From an uncultured Planctomycetales bacterium (lineage in GTDB: Bacteria; Planctomycetota; Planctomycetia; Isosphaerales; Isosphaeraceae): a stretch of 38,130 nt of DNA. Position numbers and translations under genes: made by a program. The notes under the pieces were generated by a model that saw only the letters and a list, made by a program, of their open reading frames with translations, made no database searches and had not been told where the DNA came from. Positions 1 through 8,276 of the stretch are shown piece by piece; the stretch's first letter is position 1; the number at the start of each line of letters is the position of its first letter. The stretch is taken from positions 1 through 38,130 of the forward strand of contig CALCIB010000180.1 of NCBI GenBank assembly GCA_937907525.1, read 5' to 3'.

Positions 1-56
1 GATTCGCGAAAGCCCGTCCGGGAAACCCTGGACGTCGACGGCGTTTTGGCTCGCCT

Positions 57-99
57 CCCCCTCATCCGGCGGGCCACCTTCCCCCGCCGGGGGGGAAGG
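57..99. repeat. Degenerate family-A hairpin repeat (half copy)
   Basis: This stretch reads CCCCTCATCCGG, then GGGCCACCTTCCCCC and a G-rich return arm. It matches the right half of the family-A repeats seen intact at 13105-13225 and 27188-27347, but the small GAA/TTC-loop hairpin is damaged and the larger stem is altered. It lies upstream of the epimerase gene. No gene was found in bases 1-233. Confidence 0.5.
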
Positions 100-233
100 C
101 CGTTGTGTCGGCCGCGACGCCCTTATGGGACAGACTCTAACCCATCCCCGGCGCCCCGTTGCCCGTACTCCCCTCCGGGTCGATAATCGCGTGAAGGGTC
201 GCCACCCCGACGCGGCGGCCGGGGAGGACGCCG

Positions 234-1568
234 ATGACGGTCGCGACGCGGTGGACGTGCTTGACTCTCGCGGGGCTCGCCTTGACGGCCGCCAGCGCCG
301 TTCGCGCCGAGGGGCCGGCGGCGCCGACGGCCGATCATCTTAAAGCGCTGCTGTCGGCCGAGATGGATCGGTGGTATCCCGCGGCCGTCGACCCCGCCGG
401 CGGGTTCCATCAGCGGATCGCCCGCGACTGGACGGTCATGCCGGATCGCTCGCGGTCGCTGGTTTATCAGTCGCGGATGACCTGGACCGCCGCCGCCTTC
501 GCCGAGTTCGAGCCGTCGCGCCGCGACGAGTTCCTCAAGCACGCCCGCCACGGCCTGGCGTACCTCGACGAGACGATGCGCGACGCCGAACACGGCGGCT
601 TCCACTGGATCCTCGGCCCCGACGGCGAGGTCGATCCCGGGCTCGGCGACGAGAAGCACGTCTACGGCGCGGCCTTCGCCATTTACGCCGCGGCCAAGGT
701 TCGGGCCGTCGCCGGCGACGACCGGGCGCTCACGGTCGCGCGCGACGCCTTCGACTGGCTCGAAGCCCGCGCCCACGACCCTCTGAACGGCGGCTGGTTC
801 GAGGCGACCCGCCGCGACGGGACCGCGATCACGTCGTATGATCCGACGGCCCCCGTCGCCGACCGCAAGGACCGCCTGGGCGTCTATTACGGCTACAAGA
901 CGATGAATAGCCACATCCACATCCTTGAGGCGCTTACCGAGCTGGCGCGGATCGACGACCGGCCGATCGTCCGGAAGCGGCTCTGGGAGGCGTTCGAGAT
1001 CGTCCGCGACCGGATCGCCGTCGAGCCCGGAGCGCTCAACCTCTACCTCACCCGCGACTGGCGGCCGATCCCCGCCCACGACTCATTCGGCCACGACGTC
1101 GAGACCGGCTTCCTCCTGGTCGAGGCCGCCGAGGCGCTGGGAATCGCCGACGACTCGAAGACGTGGAGCGTCGCCCGAAGCCTGATCGACCACGCCCTGG
1201 ACTGGGGCTGGGACGAGCGATACGGCGGCTTCAACGACAAGGGAGACGCCTTCGCCGCTGGATCGTATGACTTCACCAAGGTCTGGTGGACCCAGGCCGA
1301 GGGCCTCAACGCCCTGGCGCTTATGAATCGTTGGTTCCATTCCGAGACCGACCGCTACGCCCGCGCCCTGGCCGAAGAGTGGCGGTTCATCGAAACCCAC
1401 ATGCTCGACCCCGACCATGGCGGCTGGTTCGCCGAGACCGACCGCGACGGCCGCCTCAAGGGCGACGGCGCCAAGGCCGACGAATGGAAGGCCAATTATC
1501 ATACGTCGCGAGCGATGATGCACGTCGCCCGCGCGCTCGCGCCCGCCGCGGAACACCCCGGAAAGTAG
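234..1568 (+). CDS. AGE-family (N-acylglucosamine/cellobiose 2-epimerase-like) sugar epimerase, secreted
   Basis: The 444-residue product belongs to the (alpha/alpha)6-barrel AGE family, whose members epimerise or isomerise free sugars such as N-acylglucosamine, cellobiose or mannose. Visible family motifs are MNSHIHILEA near residue 223 and WWTQAEGLNAL near 350, with repeated GGWF/GGF turns; the first resembles the cellobiose 2-epimerase signature. The first 25 residues (TRWTCLTLAGLALTAASAVRA) look like a cleavable signal peptide, so it probably acts outside the cytoplasm, which is unusual for a family that is mostly cytoplasmic. GGGGAGG lies 6 bases before the ATG. pdxH starts 8 bases after the stop, so they may be co-transcribed. 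Substrate is not predictable; family confidence is high. Confidence 0.85.
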   Translation: MTVATRWTCLTLAGLALTAASAVRAEGPAAPTADHLKALLSAEMDRWYPAAVDPAGGFHQRIARDWTVMPDRSRSLVYQSRMTWTAAAFAEFEPSRRDEFLKHARHGLAYLDETMRDAEHGGFHWILGPDGEVDPGLGDEKHVYGAAFAIYAAAKVRAVAGDDRALTVARDAFDWLEARAHDPLNGGWFEATRRDGTAITSYDPTAPVADRKDRLGVYYGYKTMNSHIHILEALTELARIDDRPIVRKRLWEAFEIVRDRIAVEPGALNLYLTRDWRPIPAHDSFGHDVETGFLLVEAAEALGIADDSKTWSVARSLIDHALDWGWDERYGGFNDKGDAFAAGSYDFTKVWWTQAEGLNALALMNRWFHSETDRYARALAEEWRFIETHMLDPDHGGWFAETDRDGRLKGDGAKADEWKANYHTSRAMMHVARALAPAAEHPGK

Positions 1569-1576
1569 ACGAAACG

Positions 1577-2212
1577 ATGAGCCTCGCCGACATCCGCCGC
1601 GACTACGCCAGAAGCTCCCTCGACGAGAAGGACGTCGACCCCGACCCGTTGCGCCAGTTCGAGCGCTGGTTCGCCGAGGCCCTGGCGGTCGACGCCTTGG
1701 AGGCCAACGCCGCGACCCTCGCCACCGCCGACGCCGACGGTCGGCCCTCGGCCCGAACCGTGCTGTTGAAGGGGTGCGACCCCCGCGGTTTCACCTTCTT
1801 CACCAACTACGAAAGCCGCAAGGGCCGCCAACTGGCCGCCAACCCCCGCGCCGCGATGCTTTTCTTCTGGAAAGAGCTGGAACGTCAGGTGGCGATCGAA
1901 GGGGCCGTCGAGAAGGTGTCGGTCCAGGAGTCCGAGGCGTACTTCCAGGTCCGGCCGGAGGCGTCGCGGATCGGCGTCTGGGTGTCGCGGCAGTCGCAGG
2001 TCGTGCCGAGCCGGGGATACCTGGAGGCGCGGTTGCTCGAATATCAGGCGAGGTTCGCCGGAACGACCGTGCCCCGGCCGGAATACTGGGGAGGATTCCG
2101 AATCCTCCCCGAATCGGTCGAGTTCTGGCAGGGCCGCCCCAGCCGGCTCCACGACCGAATCCGCTACCGCAAGCAAGGCGAGGGCTGGACCATCGAGCGC
2201 CTCTCCCCCTGA
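1577..2212 (+). CDS. pdxH: Pyridoxamine/pyridoxine 5'-phosphate oxidase
   Basis: The 211-residue product is a full-length PdxH, the FMN-dependent enzyme that oxidises pyridoxamine or pyridoxine 5'-phosphate to pyridoxal 5'-phosphate in the cytoplasm. Visible family motifs are RTVLLKG, FFTNYESRKGRQL, the MLFFWKELERQV strand, RIGVWVSRQSQVV, and the C-terminal EFWQGRPSRLHDR ending in the typical IERLSP. The ATG at 1577 was chosen over upstream in-frame starts because the family N-terminus (LADIRRDY) begins there and the upstream codons overlap the epimerase in another frame. The gene is 8 bases downstream of the epimerase gene; no functional link between the two is obvious. Confidence 0.95.
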   Translation: MSLADIRRDYARSSLDEKDVDPDPLRQFERWFAEALAVDALEANAATLATADADGRPSARTVLLKGCDPRGFTFFTNYESRKGRQLAANPRAAMLFFWKELERQVAIEGAVEKVSVQESEAYFQVRPEASRIGVWVSRQSQVVPSRGYLEARLLEYQARFAGTTVPRPEYWGGFRILPESVEFWQGRPSRLHDRIRYRKQGEGWTIERLSP

Positions 2213-2257
2213 CCCGCCCCGTCAACCCAACGCCAACGGCCGGTCGGAAGACCAGGC

Positions 2258-2417
2258 ACCACGGAGAGGAGAGAAGAAAGAGAATAATCCACAGATTACA
2301 CAGATTTACACAGATTAAGAAAAAGATTTTCTTTTAAACAATATTAATTGTTTTTATAATCTGTGTTAATCTGTGTAATCTGTGGATCGACTCTTCCCTT
2401 CTCCGTGTCTCCGTGGT
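2258..2417. repeat. AT-rich long palindrome between convergent genes
   Basis: Arms at 2287-2317 (ATCCACAGATTACACAG...) and 2357-2387 are inverted repeats matching at 30 of 31 positions. The 39-base loop holds smaller palindromes (AAACAATATTAATTGTTT). Outside the core, ACCACGGAG at 2258 and CTCCGTGGT ending at 2417 extend the symmetry imperfectly. The segment is very AT-rich against a GC-rich background. It sits between the 3' ends of pdxH and the oppositely oriented oxidoreductase gene, so it could work as a bidirectional terminator, but it has no clean U tract. It looks like a dispersed repeat of foreign composition. Confidence 0.8.
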
Positions 2418-2467
2418 TCCCATCTCCCCGGGCTGGACGCGGGGCGGACGGGGCCGAGGTTGGGACG

Positions 2468-3886
2468 TCAGCCCGTGACCTTCATCGTCTTGGGATCCCA
2501 GCCGATCATTCGGCTTTCGTAGAGGCTCTGGTTGCACAACAGGGCCGGGGCGGCGGCGCGGAAGCCGAAGACGGCGTCCTCGTACACCGGCTCTCCCTTG
2601 CGAACCGAGGTGAAGAACCGGACGAAGTGGTCGAACCGGGGATCGTAGCCCGGCGGCGGGGCGAACGTCTCGGGGCCGTCGTAGGCGGTCCTGGCCGGGG
2701 GCTTGTTCGGCTCCCGCGCCAGCTTGGCGGCGATCGCCAGCTTGGCGGCGATCGCGTCTTGCTGGGCCTGGGAGAAGGTCTTGACCGAGTTGTAGCCTTT
2801 CAACTCCTGTTCCGGCGTGGGCCACTGGATGCCGACGCGGTCGAGCTTCAGCGAGGAGAGGTCGGTGGAGATCACCCCCTCGTCGCCGACGAATCGGAAC
2901 GCGGTGGCGTCGCCGCCGCCGTCCTCGAAGTCGCACTGCAAGGCGACGGTGAACGCGGGGTGGGCGTCGGTCTTGGGGTAATCCAACAGGCTGAGGATCA
3001 CGTCGTAGACGTCGCGGCCGTCGTCCCAGTAGCGTAGGCCCCCCATCGCGGCGACCTTCTCCGGGCCCAGGGCGCCGACGGCGTGGTGGATGCCGGTGAG
3101 CAGGTGGACGAACAGGTCGCCCGCGACGGCCGTGCCGTAGTCCCGGTAGTTCCGCCATCGGAAGAAGCGGGTCGCGTCGAACGGCCGTTTGGGGGCCTTG
3201 CCCAAAAAGCGGTCCCAGTCAACCGTCTCCGGCGAGGCGTCCAGGGGCAGGGTGTACTGCCAGGCGCCCAGCGACGAGTTGCGATTGTAACGCGCCTCCA
3301 CCACGTTGACCTTGCCGATCGCCCCCGCGGCGATCATGTCGCGGAGCTTATCCATCACGATCGAGCTGGCGTACTGGCTGCCGACCTGGAAGACCGCTCC
3401 GGTCTCCTTTTGAGCGGCGATCACCGCCGGCCCCTCGTCGACCGACTGGACCATCGGCTTTTCGCAGTAGACCGCCTTGCCGGCCTTCATCGCCGCGATC
3501 GACATCGCCGCGTGCCAGTGGTCCGGCACGCAGAGCAAGACCGCGTCGACGTCCTTACGGTCGAGGACCTCGCGATAATCGACGCACACGTCGACGTGGT
3601 CGCCGTAAACCTCCTTGACCCGCTGGCGACGCCCGGCGTACAGGTCGGCCGCGGCGACCAGCTCCACGCCTGGAACCTTGAGCGCGCACGAGGTGTCCTC
3701 GAAGCCGATGATCCCCATGCCGACGGTCGCGATCCGGACCTTGTCGTTGGGCCCGTCGTCGGCGGCCAACGCCGCGACGGCCGCCTCCGTCTCCGGGCTG
3801 AGCGCCAGCGTCGTAACGGCCGCCGAGGCCGCCGCGGCCGACTTCAAGAACCCCCGGCGCGTGCCGGTTTCGCGACGTCGCATCAT
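2468..3886 (-). CDS. Gfo/Idh/MocA-family oxidoreductase with Tat-type signal
   Basis: The 472-residue product is a Gfo/Idh/MocA protein: an NAD(P)-binding Rossmann domain (VRIATVGMGIIGFE near residue 48) followed by an alpha/beta substrate domain. The family lysine motif CEKPMVQS is near residue 141. Family members mostly oxidise or reduce sugars and cyclitols; planctomycetes have many secreted paralogues of unknown substrate. The leader TRRGFLKSAAAASA is a twin-arginine signal, so export of a folded, cofactor-loaded protein is likely. The start at 3886 was chosen because AGAAGGA precedes it and the leader follows. An 18-bp tandem duplication at 2718-2753 repeats the peptide AKLAIA. A second such protein lies at 29130-30482. 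Confidence 0.85.
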   Translation of the reverse strand: MMRRRETGTRRGFLKSAAAASAAVTTLALSPETEAAVAALAADDGPNDKVRIATVGMGIIGFEDTSCALKVPGVELVAAADLYAGRRQRVKEVYGDHVDVCVDYREVLDRKDVDAVLLCVPDHWHAAMSIAAMKAGKAVYCEKPMVQSVDEGPAVIAAQKETGAVFQVGSQYASSIVMDKLRDMIAAGAIGKVNVVEARYNRNSSLGAWQYTLPLDASPETVDWDRFLGKAPKRPFDATRFFRWRNYRDYGTAVAGDLFVHLLTGIHHAVGALGPEKVAAMGGLRYWDDGRDVYDVILSLLDYPKTDAHPAFTVALQCDFEDGGGDATAFRFVGDEGVISTDLSSLKLDRVGIQWPTPEQELKGYNSVKTFSQAQQDAIAAKLAIAAKLAREPNKPPARTAYDGPETFAPPPGYDPRFDHFVRFFTSVRKGEPVYEDAVFGFRAAAPALLCNQSLYESRMIGWDPKTMKVTG

Positions 3887-3941
3887 CGTGTTCCTTCTTC
3901 CGAATTGGGATCTCAAGGGATGCCGACGATTCAAATCGTTC

Positions 3942-4105
3942 GTCCCCTCTCCCACCGGGAGAGGGCGGCCGCGCCAGCGGCGGGTGAGGGTCATGGCGCT
4001 TCGCGGACGCCGTGAATCGCGCCGAGCGTGAACCGACGCTCGCTCCGAAGCGCGACGACCCTCACCCGGCCCTTCGGGCCACCCTCTCCCGGCGGGAGAG
4101 GGGAT
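3942..4105. repeat. Family-B hairpin repeat, paired inverted halves
   Basis: The left half is CCCCTCTCCCACCGGGAGAGGG, a second small hairpin (GCCGCGCCAGCGGC) and GGTGAGGGTC. The right half is the inverse: GACCCTCACCC, GGCCCTTCGGGCC and CCCTCTCCCGGCGGGAGAGG. About 60 bases separate them (GCGCTTCGCGG... CCGAAGCGCGAC). It fills most of the 368-base gap between the oxidoreductase and prolyl isomerase genes; the remainder (4106-4254) shows no gene or clear motif. The same unit occurs at 6171-6402 and 30591-30755. Confidence 0.85.
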
Positions 4106-4254
4106 GTCGGGCGTCGCGGGTCGTTCTCCACGTCGGTTCAGGTCTCCGATTTCCGCCCAGGATACCCGGCGGACGGACGCGAAGCGAGACGCGCGACGGC
4201 GCCCCGGAACCGCGAGGGTCTCGGGGCGCGTCGAGCGAACGGGAGCGGCTCGGG

Positions 4255-5370
4255 TCACTTCGCCGCCGGCTTGGTCGCGGCCTTGCCGGCGGGGGCGGCC
4301 TCCGGCGCGGGGGCGGCGGCGGGGAGGTTGGGGAAAAGGTCCTTGGGCATCGGCTTCACGTCGATCTTGGCCGTCTTGCGGGCCTGGGTCAGCAGCAGCC
4401 GTTGCAGCTCCGCGGCGTAGGCCGAGGTGATGTACGGCTTGTTCTTCTCGAAATCCACCGGCTGGCCTTCCTTGCGGTCGGTCACCTGGATCAGGTGATA
4501 GCCGTAGGGGGTCTCAACCGGGTCGGAGATCGCCCCCACCTTCAGCTTGAAGGCGACTTCGGAGAACTCGGGGATGAACCCGCTGTTCAGGTTGAAGTAG
4601 TCCAGATCGCCGCCGGCCTTCCCCTCGTTGGCGGGATCCTGCGAGTACTTGTTCGCCGCCTGGGCGAACGTCAGCTTGCCGTCCTCGATCAGCTTCCTGA
4701 CCGCCAGCAACTGCCGCCTCACCTTGTCCTTCTCTTCCGCCGTGGCGTTCGGCTCGGTCCTGAGCAGGATGTGGCTGGCGCGGACTTGGGTGCCGCTGAA
4801 CATGTCGTGGTGGGCGGCCAGGTACTTCTTGAGTTCCGCGTCGGTCGCCTTCGCCTTGACGTACTCGATCCAGCGCAGGCGGTCGGTCATCTCCTTCTTG
4901 ACCTCGTCGAGCGAGAAGCCGTTTTCCAAAAGCGCGGTGGCCAGGTCCTTCCCCTCGGTCTTCAAGCCCTGCTCCAGCTTGTTGATCTCCTCCTGGATTT
5001 GCTCGGGCTTGACGACGATGTTCTGGCGGGCCAAAAACCGCGTGACCAGCCTGGTGTTGACCAGCGTGTCGACCGCGTCGCGGTAGACCATCGCGCGGTC
5101 CTCGTCGGGGGGGATCGGGTAGCGGCTGACGACGTTGAAGACCTCCCCCTTGGTGATCTCGTCGGTCGCGCCGTCGGACGTCACGGTGGCGACGACCTCC
5201 TCGGGGTGGGTGATCGTCGGGGCGGCCGGCGCGGCGGCCTTGGTCTGGGCCTGACCGGGGGCGGGGGAGGCGGCGGGCGCCTGGGCCTGGGCGACGGCCC
5301 GACCCTCGGCGAGGCCCCATCCGAGGGTCGTCGCGGCTAGGGCGAGGCTGGCGAGCACGATCCTGCGCAT
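4255..5370 (-). CDS. Parvulin-type peptidyl-prolyl isomerase, exported (PpiC/SurA-like)
   Basis: The 371-residue product has a signal peptide (ILASLALAATTLGWG region), an Ala/Pro/Gln-rich linker, a SurA-type helical N-terminal region (about 60-190) and one rotamase domain (about 195-305) with RASHILLRTEP, GGDLDYF, FSEVAFKLKVGAISDPVETPYGYHLIQV. Such proteins help fold or chaperone secreted and envelope proteins in the periplasm. The tail is rich in Ala, Pro and Lys. ATG at 5370 is preferred, with AGGGAG eight bases upstream; a TTG directly before it (5373) would add one residue. It is transcribed toward the oxidoreductase gene with a family-B repeat in between. Confidence 0.88.
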   Translation of the reverse strand: MRRIVLASLALAATTLGWGLAEGRAVAQAQAPAASPAPGQAQTKAAAPAAPTITHPEEVVATVTSDGATDEITKGEVFNVVSRYPIPPDEDRAMVYRDAVDTLVNTRLVTRFLARQNIVVKPEQIQEEINKLEQGLKTEGKDLATALLENGFSLDEVKKEMTDRLRWIEYVKAKATDAELKKYLAAHHDMFSGTQVRASHILLRTEPNATAEEKDKVRRQLLAVRKLIEDGKLTFAQAANKYSQDPANEGKAGGDLDYFNLNSGFIPEFSEVAFKLKVGAISDPVETPYGYHLIQVTDRKEGQPVDFEKNKPYITSAYAAELQRLLLTQARKTAKIDVKPMPKDLFPNLPAAAPAPEAAPAGKAATKPAAK

Positions 5371-5489
5371 CAAGGAATCTCCCTGGCGAAGCTGAGGCGG
5401 CGGGCCGATCGACGCCGGTATCCGTTCGACTTCCGTGGCGAGCGCCCGGGCCCGCGGCCGGCTATACGTCGCGCCGGCCGATCCTTGGG

Positions 5490-5495
5490 ATTATA
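5490..5495 (-). promoter_or_regulatory. Possible -10 element of the prolyl isomerase gene
   Basis: On the minus strand the hexamer is a perfect TATAAT, about 120 bases before the ATG at 5370, in a locally AT-richer spot (AATCGTTATAATCCC). No convincing -35 hexamer lies 16-18 bases upstream, so this is tentative. The rest of the 5371-5665 gap holds no gene I can support. Confidence 0.25.
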
Positions 5496-5665
5496 ACGAT
5501 TGATCCGGACTCCGCCGCGCGAATCGTCGGGAAAGCGGGCGCCCCTTGATCCCGGACCCACCCTTGCCTCTGGCGGTCTTGCGACCGAACGGCCGAGGGC
5601 CGATGATGAGACTCGGCGGGGCCGACCCGCCGGGGACCGCCCGCGACGACCGGAGGGGAGGGGCC

Positions 5666-6040
5666 ATGCTTGAATTGGTCCTGACGGCGATTCAGATCGT
5701 CCTGGCGCTGGTCGCGCTTCCCATCGTGGTGCTTTGCGCCTTCTTTCCCGTCGTCCTTTTCTTCAGCGTCTGCGACGAGGTTCGCTTCCGACGCTTCCTG
5801 ACCCGCGCCGCGGCGGCCTGTCCCTGTCCCGAGTGCGGGGCGCGCCTGGGATCGAGCGCCCCGGCCGCGGCCGTCGCGGCTCGCTGCGCATACATGACCG
5901 AATTCCATCGTCGGTTCCCCGACCGCAAGTACCCGTCGATCCGCCGATTCGACGCCCTTTGCCCGACCTGCGGCGCCCAGCTGCGATACCACCGGGAATC
6001 CCAACGCTTCCAGTCGGCGGACGACGAAGGCGATGGATGA
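5666..6040 (+). CDS. Small membrane-anchored zinc-ribbon protein, unknown function
   Basis: The 124-residue product has one hydrophobic segment (residues 5-35, LVLTAIQIVLALVALPIVVL) and then two Cys pairs, CPCPECG near residue 52 and CPTCG near residue 98, that could form a zinc ribbon on the cytoplasmic side. I do not recognise a named family. The ATG was picked because GGAGGGGAGGGG precedes it by a few bases. It is transcribed away from the prolyl isomerase gene, from the shared 295-base gap. The Cys spacing and the hydrophobic helix argue that the frame is real. Confidence 0.65.
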   Translation: MLELVLTAIQIVLALVALPIVVLCAFFPVVLFFSVCDEVRFRRFLTRAAAACPCPECGARLGSSAPAAAVAARCAYMTEFHRRFPDRKYPSIRRFDALCPTCGAQLRYHRESQRFQSADDEGDG

Positions 6041-6170
6041 CGGATTTTTTCCAGAATCCTGAAATCGCCGCGAGTCGGCCGCGGATCATCAAGGGGAGAA
6101 GCTCTCTCCTTGGGATCTTTGGCAAATCGTGAAGCAGACGACGCGAGTCGGGATCTGGAGCTAATGCGCG

Positions 6171-6402
6171 CGTCCCCTCTCCCGCCGGGAGAGGGTGGCC
6201 CGAAGGGCCGGGTGAGGGTCGATGCGCTTCGGAAGGCATGTCGGGCGCGCGAAGACCGAAGCAGGCGTGCTCAAGGCGCTGCGCCAGGCGCTCGCCGCGT
6301 CGGAAGGCATGTCGGGCGCGCGAAGACCGAAGCAGGGCCGTCTCCGAAGCGCGACGACCCTCGCCCGCCGCCGCGCGGCCGCCCTCTCCCGGCCCTTCGG
6401 GC
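6171..6402. repeat. Family-B hairpin repeat with duplicated centre
   Basis: The left half (CCCCTCTCCCGCCGGGAGAGG, GGCCCGAAGGGCC, GGTGAGGGTCG) and a rearranged right half (GACCCTCGCCCGCCG... CCCTCTCCCGGCCCTTCGGGCC) flank an enlarged centre. That centre contains a perfect 36-base direct repeat, 6230-6265 and 6301-6336, 71 bases apart. Other B copies have the centre once, about 60 bases long. The unit begins the 788-base non-coding stretch 6041-6828, between two convergent genes. Confidence 0.8.
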
Positions 6403-6639
6403 CAATACTGTTCGGCACGAGATTTTATGGTTCCCCGCGACCAACGCCAAGCGTTCATTTGCACTTGAACGCGCGAACGCAATCGTAACCTCGACTCCGA
6501 AACCTGGGAGATTTAGGTTGGGTCCGTCACGAATCAAAGTATCTATTTCGTCCCCTCTTCCGGCGGGAGAGGGGACGTCGGACTTCGCCTATTTCCCCGA
6601 TGTTTCGGTTCGAGGAAAATCTTGTGCCGAACAGTATTG
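6403..6639. mobile_element. MITE-like element with terminal inverted repeats, next to a B repeat
   Basis: The ends are 24-base inverted repeats, 6403-6426 (CAATACTGTTCGGCACGAG...) and 6616-6639, matching at 23 of 24 positions. The 237-bp interior codes for nothing I can support and carries a shortened B core (CGTCCCCTCTTCCGGCGGGAGAGG, about 6549-6573). The left flank is B-repeat sequence (GGCCCTTCGGGCC), and the right flank continues as GCGGGAGAGGGG, so it appears to have entered a B hairpin. No clean target duplication is visible. The right end resembles that of the 30513-30814 element. The following 6640-6828 shows no gene. Confidence 0.6.
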
Positions 6640-6828
6640 CGGGAGAGGGGACGGATCGAGCGGGCGCGACCAGCGCGAAAAAGCAATTCGAAATCGACGA
6701 CCGAACCCAATCCCGAGGGCCGATTTTCAGTTGTAAAATCTTATTCGTCAATCGGTTGCGGATTATCCGGCCGCCCTGGCGCCGCGACGAACGGAGCCGA
6801 TCGAAGCCGGGGCGGCGCGGCGTCGGCG

Positions 6829-7812
6829 TCAGGGCCGGGAGCGATCCGGGAAGGGGGCGGGGAGGCGGAAGGCGGTGGACTGCTCGACGGGCTCGAAGTC
6901 GAGCGCCCCGTAGAGGGCCAGGGCCGGCTCGTTGTCGGTAAGGGTCTGGACCTCGACGTCCTGGAACCCGCGGTCGCGGGCCCAGCGGAGGATCTCGCCC
7001 AGGAGGTGGCGGGCGTAGCCTCGGCGACGGTGGGCGGGGTCGACCTCGACGTCGTACACCCCCAGCCGCGAGCGGCCCTCGGCGCGGCCGAACCAGGTCA
7101 TGTCCCAGGTCCGGGCCGACGCGACCTCCAGACCCTCGGCCTTGAGGAAGAGGCTCGCGCGGGTCGGGCTGAACTCGCCCAGGGCCAGACCCTCCCACCA
7201 CGAGGAGGTGGGTGGCTCCTCGTCGTGCTCGACGGCGACCTGGCGGTGGAGCAAGGCCGCCCGGGGGTCGCGGGGGTCGGGCCGCGACAGGTCGAAACGG
7301 AGGTGGACCGCCGTGGCGATCGGCTCGTAGCCCAGGGTCGAAAGCGCCGCGGCGAACTGGTAATGGCTCGACGGCACCCCGGCGGCCTCGCTGCCGCCGT
7401 AGAGCCCCCAGTAAAACGGATTGAGCGGTCGCAGTCCCCCGCCGTAGAGGACTTGAGCCCCCCGGCGGCGCAGGTAACGCTCGGCCTCGATCACCAGGCC
7501 GAGCGCGACCTCCTCCTCCCCCTCGCCCCGCGGGACGACGAGGGCCGCCACCACGCCCAGGGAGCGGTCGAGCCCGGGCGCGGCGGGATCGGCCTCGTCG
7601 GGGCCGAAGCCGGCGTGGACGAACCCCGCCGGCCGACCGTCGCGCTCGGCCATGATCAGCCCGGCGGGATCGAAGAGCGTCGAGTTGAAGGCGTGGTCGT
7701 CCAGTTCGTGGATGCGCAGGGGGGCCGCGGCGACGGCCTCGGGAACGCCGTCGTTCCAGAGCCGCGCCAGGATCGGCGGATCGTCGTTGCGGAAGGGTCG
7801 GTAGTGGATCAA
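6829..7812 (-). CDS. GNAT-family N-acetyltransferase, probably two GNAT domains
   Basis: The 327-residue product seems to hold two GNAT folds. The N-terminal one (residues 1-170) is degenerate. The C-terminal one (about 190-320) has the acetyl-CoA-binding signature VDPAHRRRGYARHLLGEIL followed by QDVEVQTLTDNEPALALYGALDFEPVE. Such enzymes transfer an acetyl group to an amine; the substrate is unknown. The only start near the N-terminus is TTG at 7812, with no good ribosome-binding site, so the exact start is uncertain. The gene is last in a minus-strand run of PPTase, RING protein, Rieske ferredoxin and this gene, 43 bases after the Rieske gene, so co-transcription is plausible. Confidence 0.82.
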   Translation of the reverse strand: MIHYRPFRNDDPPILARLWNDGVPEAVAAAPLRIHELDDHAFNSTLFDPAGLIMAERDGRPAGFVHAGFGPDEADPAAPGLDRSLGVVAALVVPRGEGEEEVALGLVIEAERYLRRRGAQVLYGGGLRPLNPFYWGLYGGSEAAGVPSSHYQFAAALSTLGYEPIATAVHLRFDLSRPDPRDPRAALLHRQVAVEHDEEPPTSSWWEGLALGEFSPTRASLFLKAEGLEVASARTWDMTWFGRAEGRSRLGVYDVEVDPAHRRRGYARHLLGEILRWARDRGFQDVEVQTLTDNEPALALYGALDFEPVEQSTAFRLPAPFPDRSRP

Positions 7813-7855
7813 CGGCTCGGTCGCAGTCGCAAGGGGTTGGGACGATGGCGAGGGG

Positions 7856-8164
7856 TCAAGGGAGGGCGACCAGGACGTCGTCGCCGTCGATCTTGACCTC
7901 GAAGACGTCGACCGTGTAGTTCGGCCCCATCGGGGTGGCGCCGGTTCGGACGTCGAACCGCCAGCCGTGCCAGGGGCAGGTGACCACGGTCCCCTCCACC
8001 TCCCCCTCCGCCAGCGGCCCCCCCTCGTGGGGGCAGAAGCCGTCGATGCAGGAGATCACGCCGTCCACGTTGAACAGGGCGTAGATCCGGCCCTCGTGCT
8101 CGAACTCCTTGGCGCCTCCCGGGGGAAGTTCGTCCAGGGTGGCCATTTTCAAAAATTCAGACAT
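7856..8164 (-). CDS. Rieske [2Fe-2S] ferredoxin
   Basis: The 102-residue product is a small soluble Rieske protein of the kind that feeds electrons to ring-hydroxylating oxygenases or accompanies nitrite reductase (NirD-like). The cluster ligands are clear: C44-P-H46 in CPHEGG and C63-P-W-H66 in CPWHGW. There is no membrane segment, so it is cytoplasmic. No oxygenase or reductase partner lies nearby, so its redox partner is unknown. AAGGA lies about 12 bases before the ATG; a second in-frame ATG six codons in is an alternative. It sits between the RING-type gene and the GNAT gene on the same strand. Confidence 0.9.
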   Translation of the reverse strand: MSEFLKMATLDELPPGGAKEFEHEGRIYALFNVDGVISCIDGFCPHEGGPLAEGEVEGTVVTCPWHGWRFDVRTGATPMGPNYTVDVFEVKIDGDDVLVALP

Positions 8165-8276
8165 ACATAAGAATCCTTGGTCGCGACGTCCCGCCCGAGC
8201 TTCCGATGGAGGGGCCGAAGCCGGCGGCGCCGGTCTGAATGCTGGTATGGGGAGACGGTCGTCGCGCGAGGGCCTT

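Noticed and set aside
2287..2387. Simple rho-independent terminator
   Set aside because: The stem is much longer than usual, AT-rich, and lacks a U tract after either arm; a dispersed palindrome fits better, though termination there is still possible.
6230..6336. CRISPR-like spacing: two identical 36-base repeats with a 35-base spacer
   Set aside because: Only two units, inside a family-B repeat, with no cas gene nearby and no further copies. A duplicated repeat centre explains it better.
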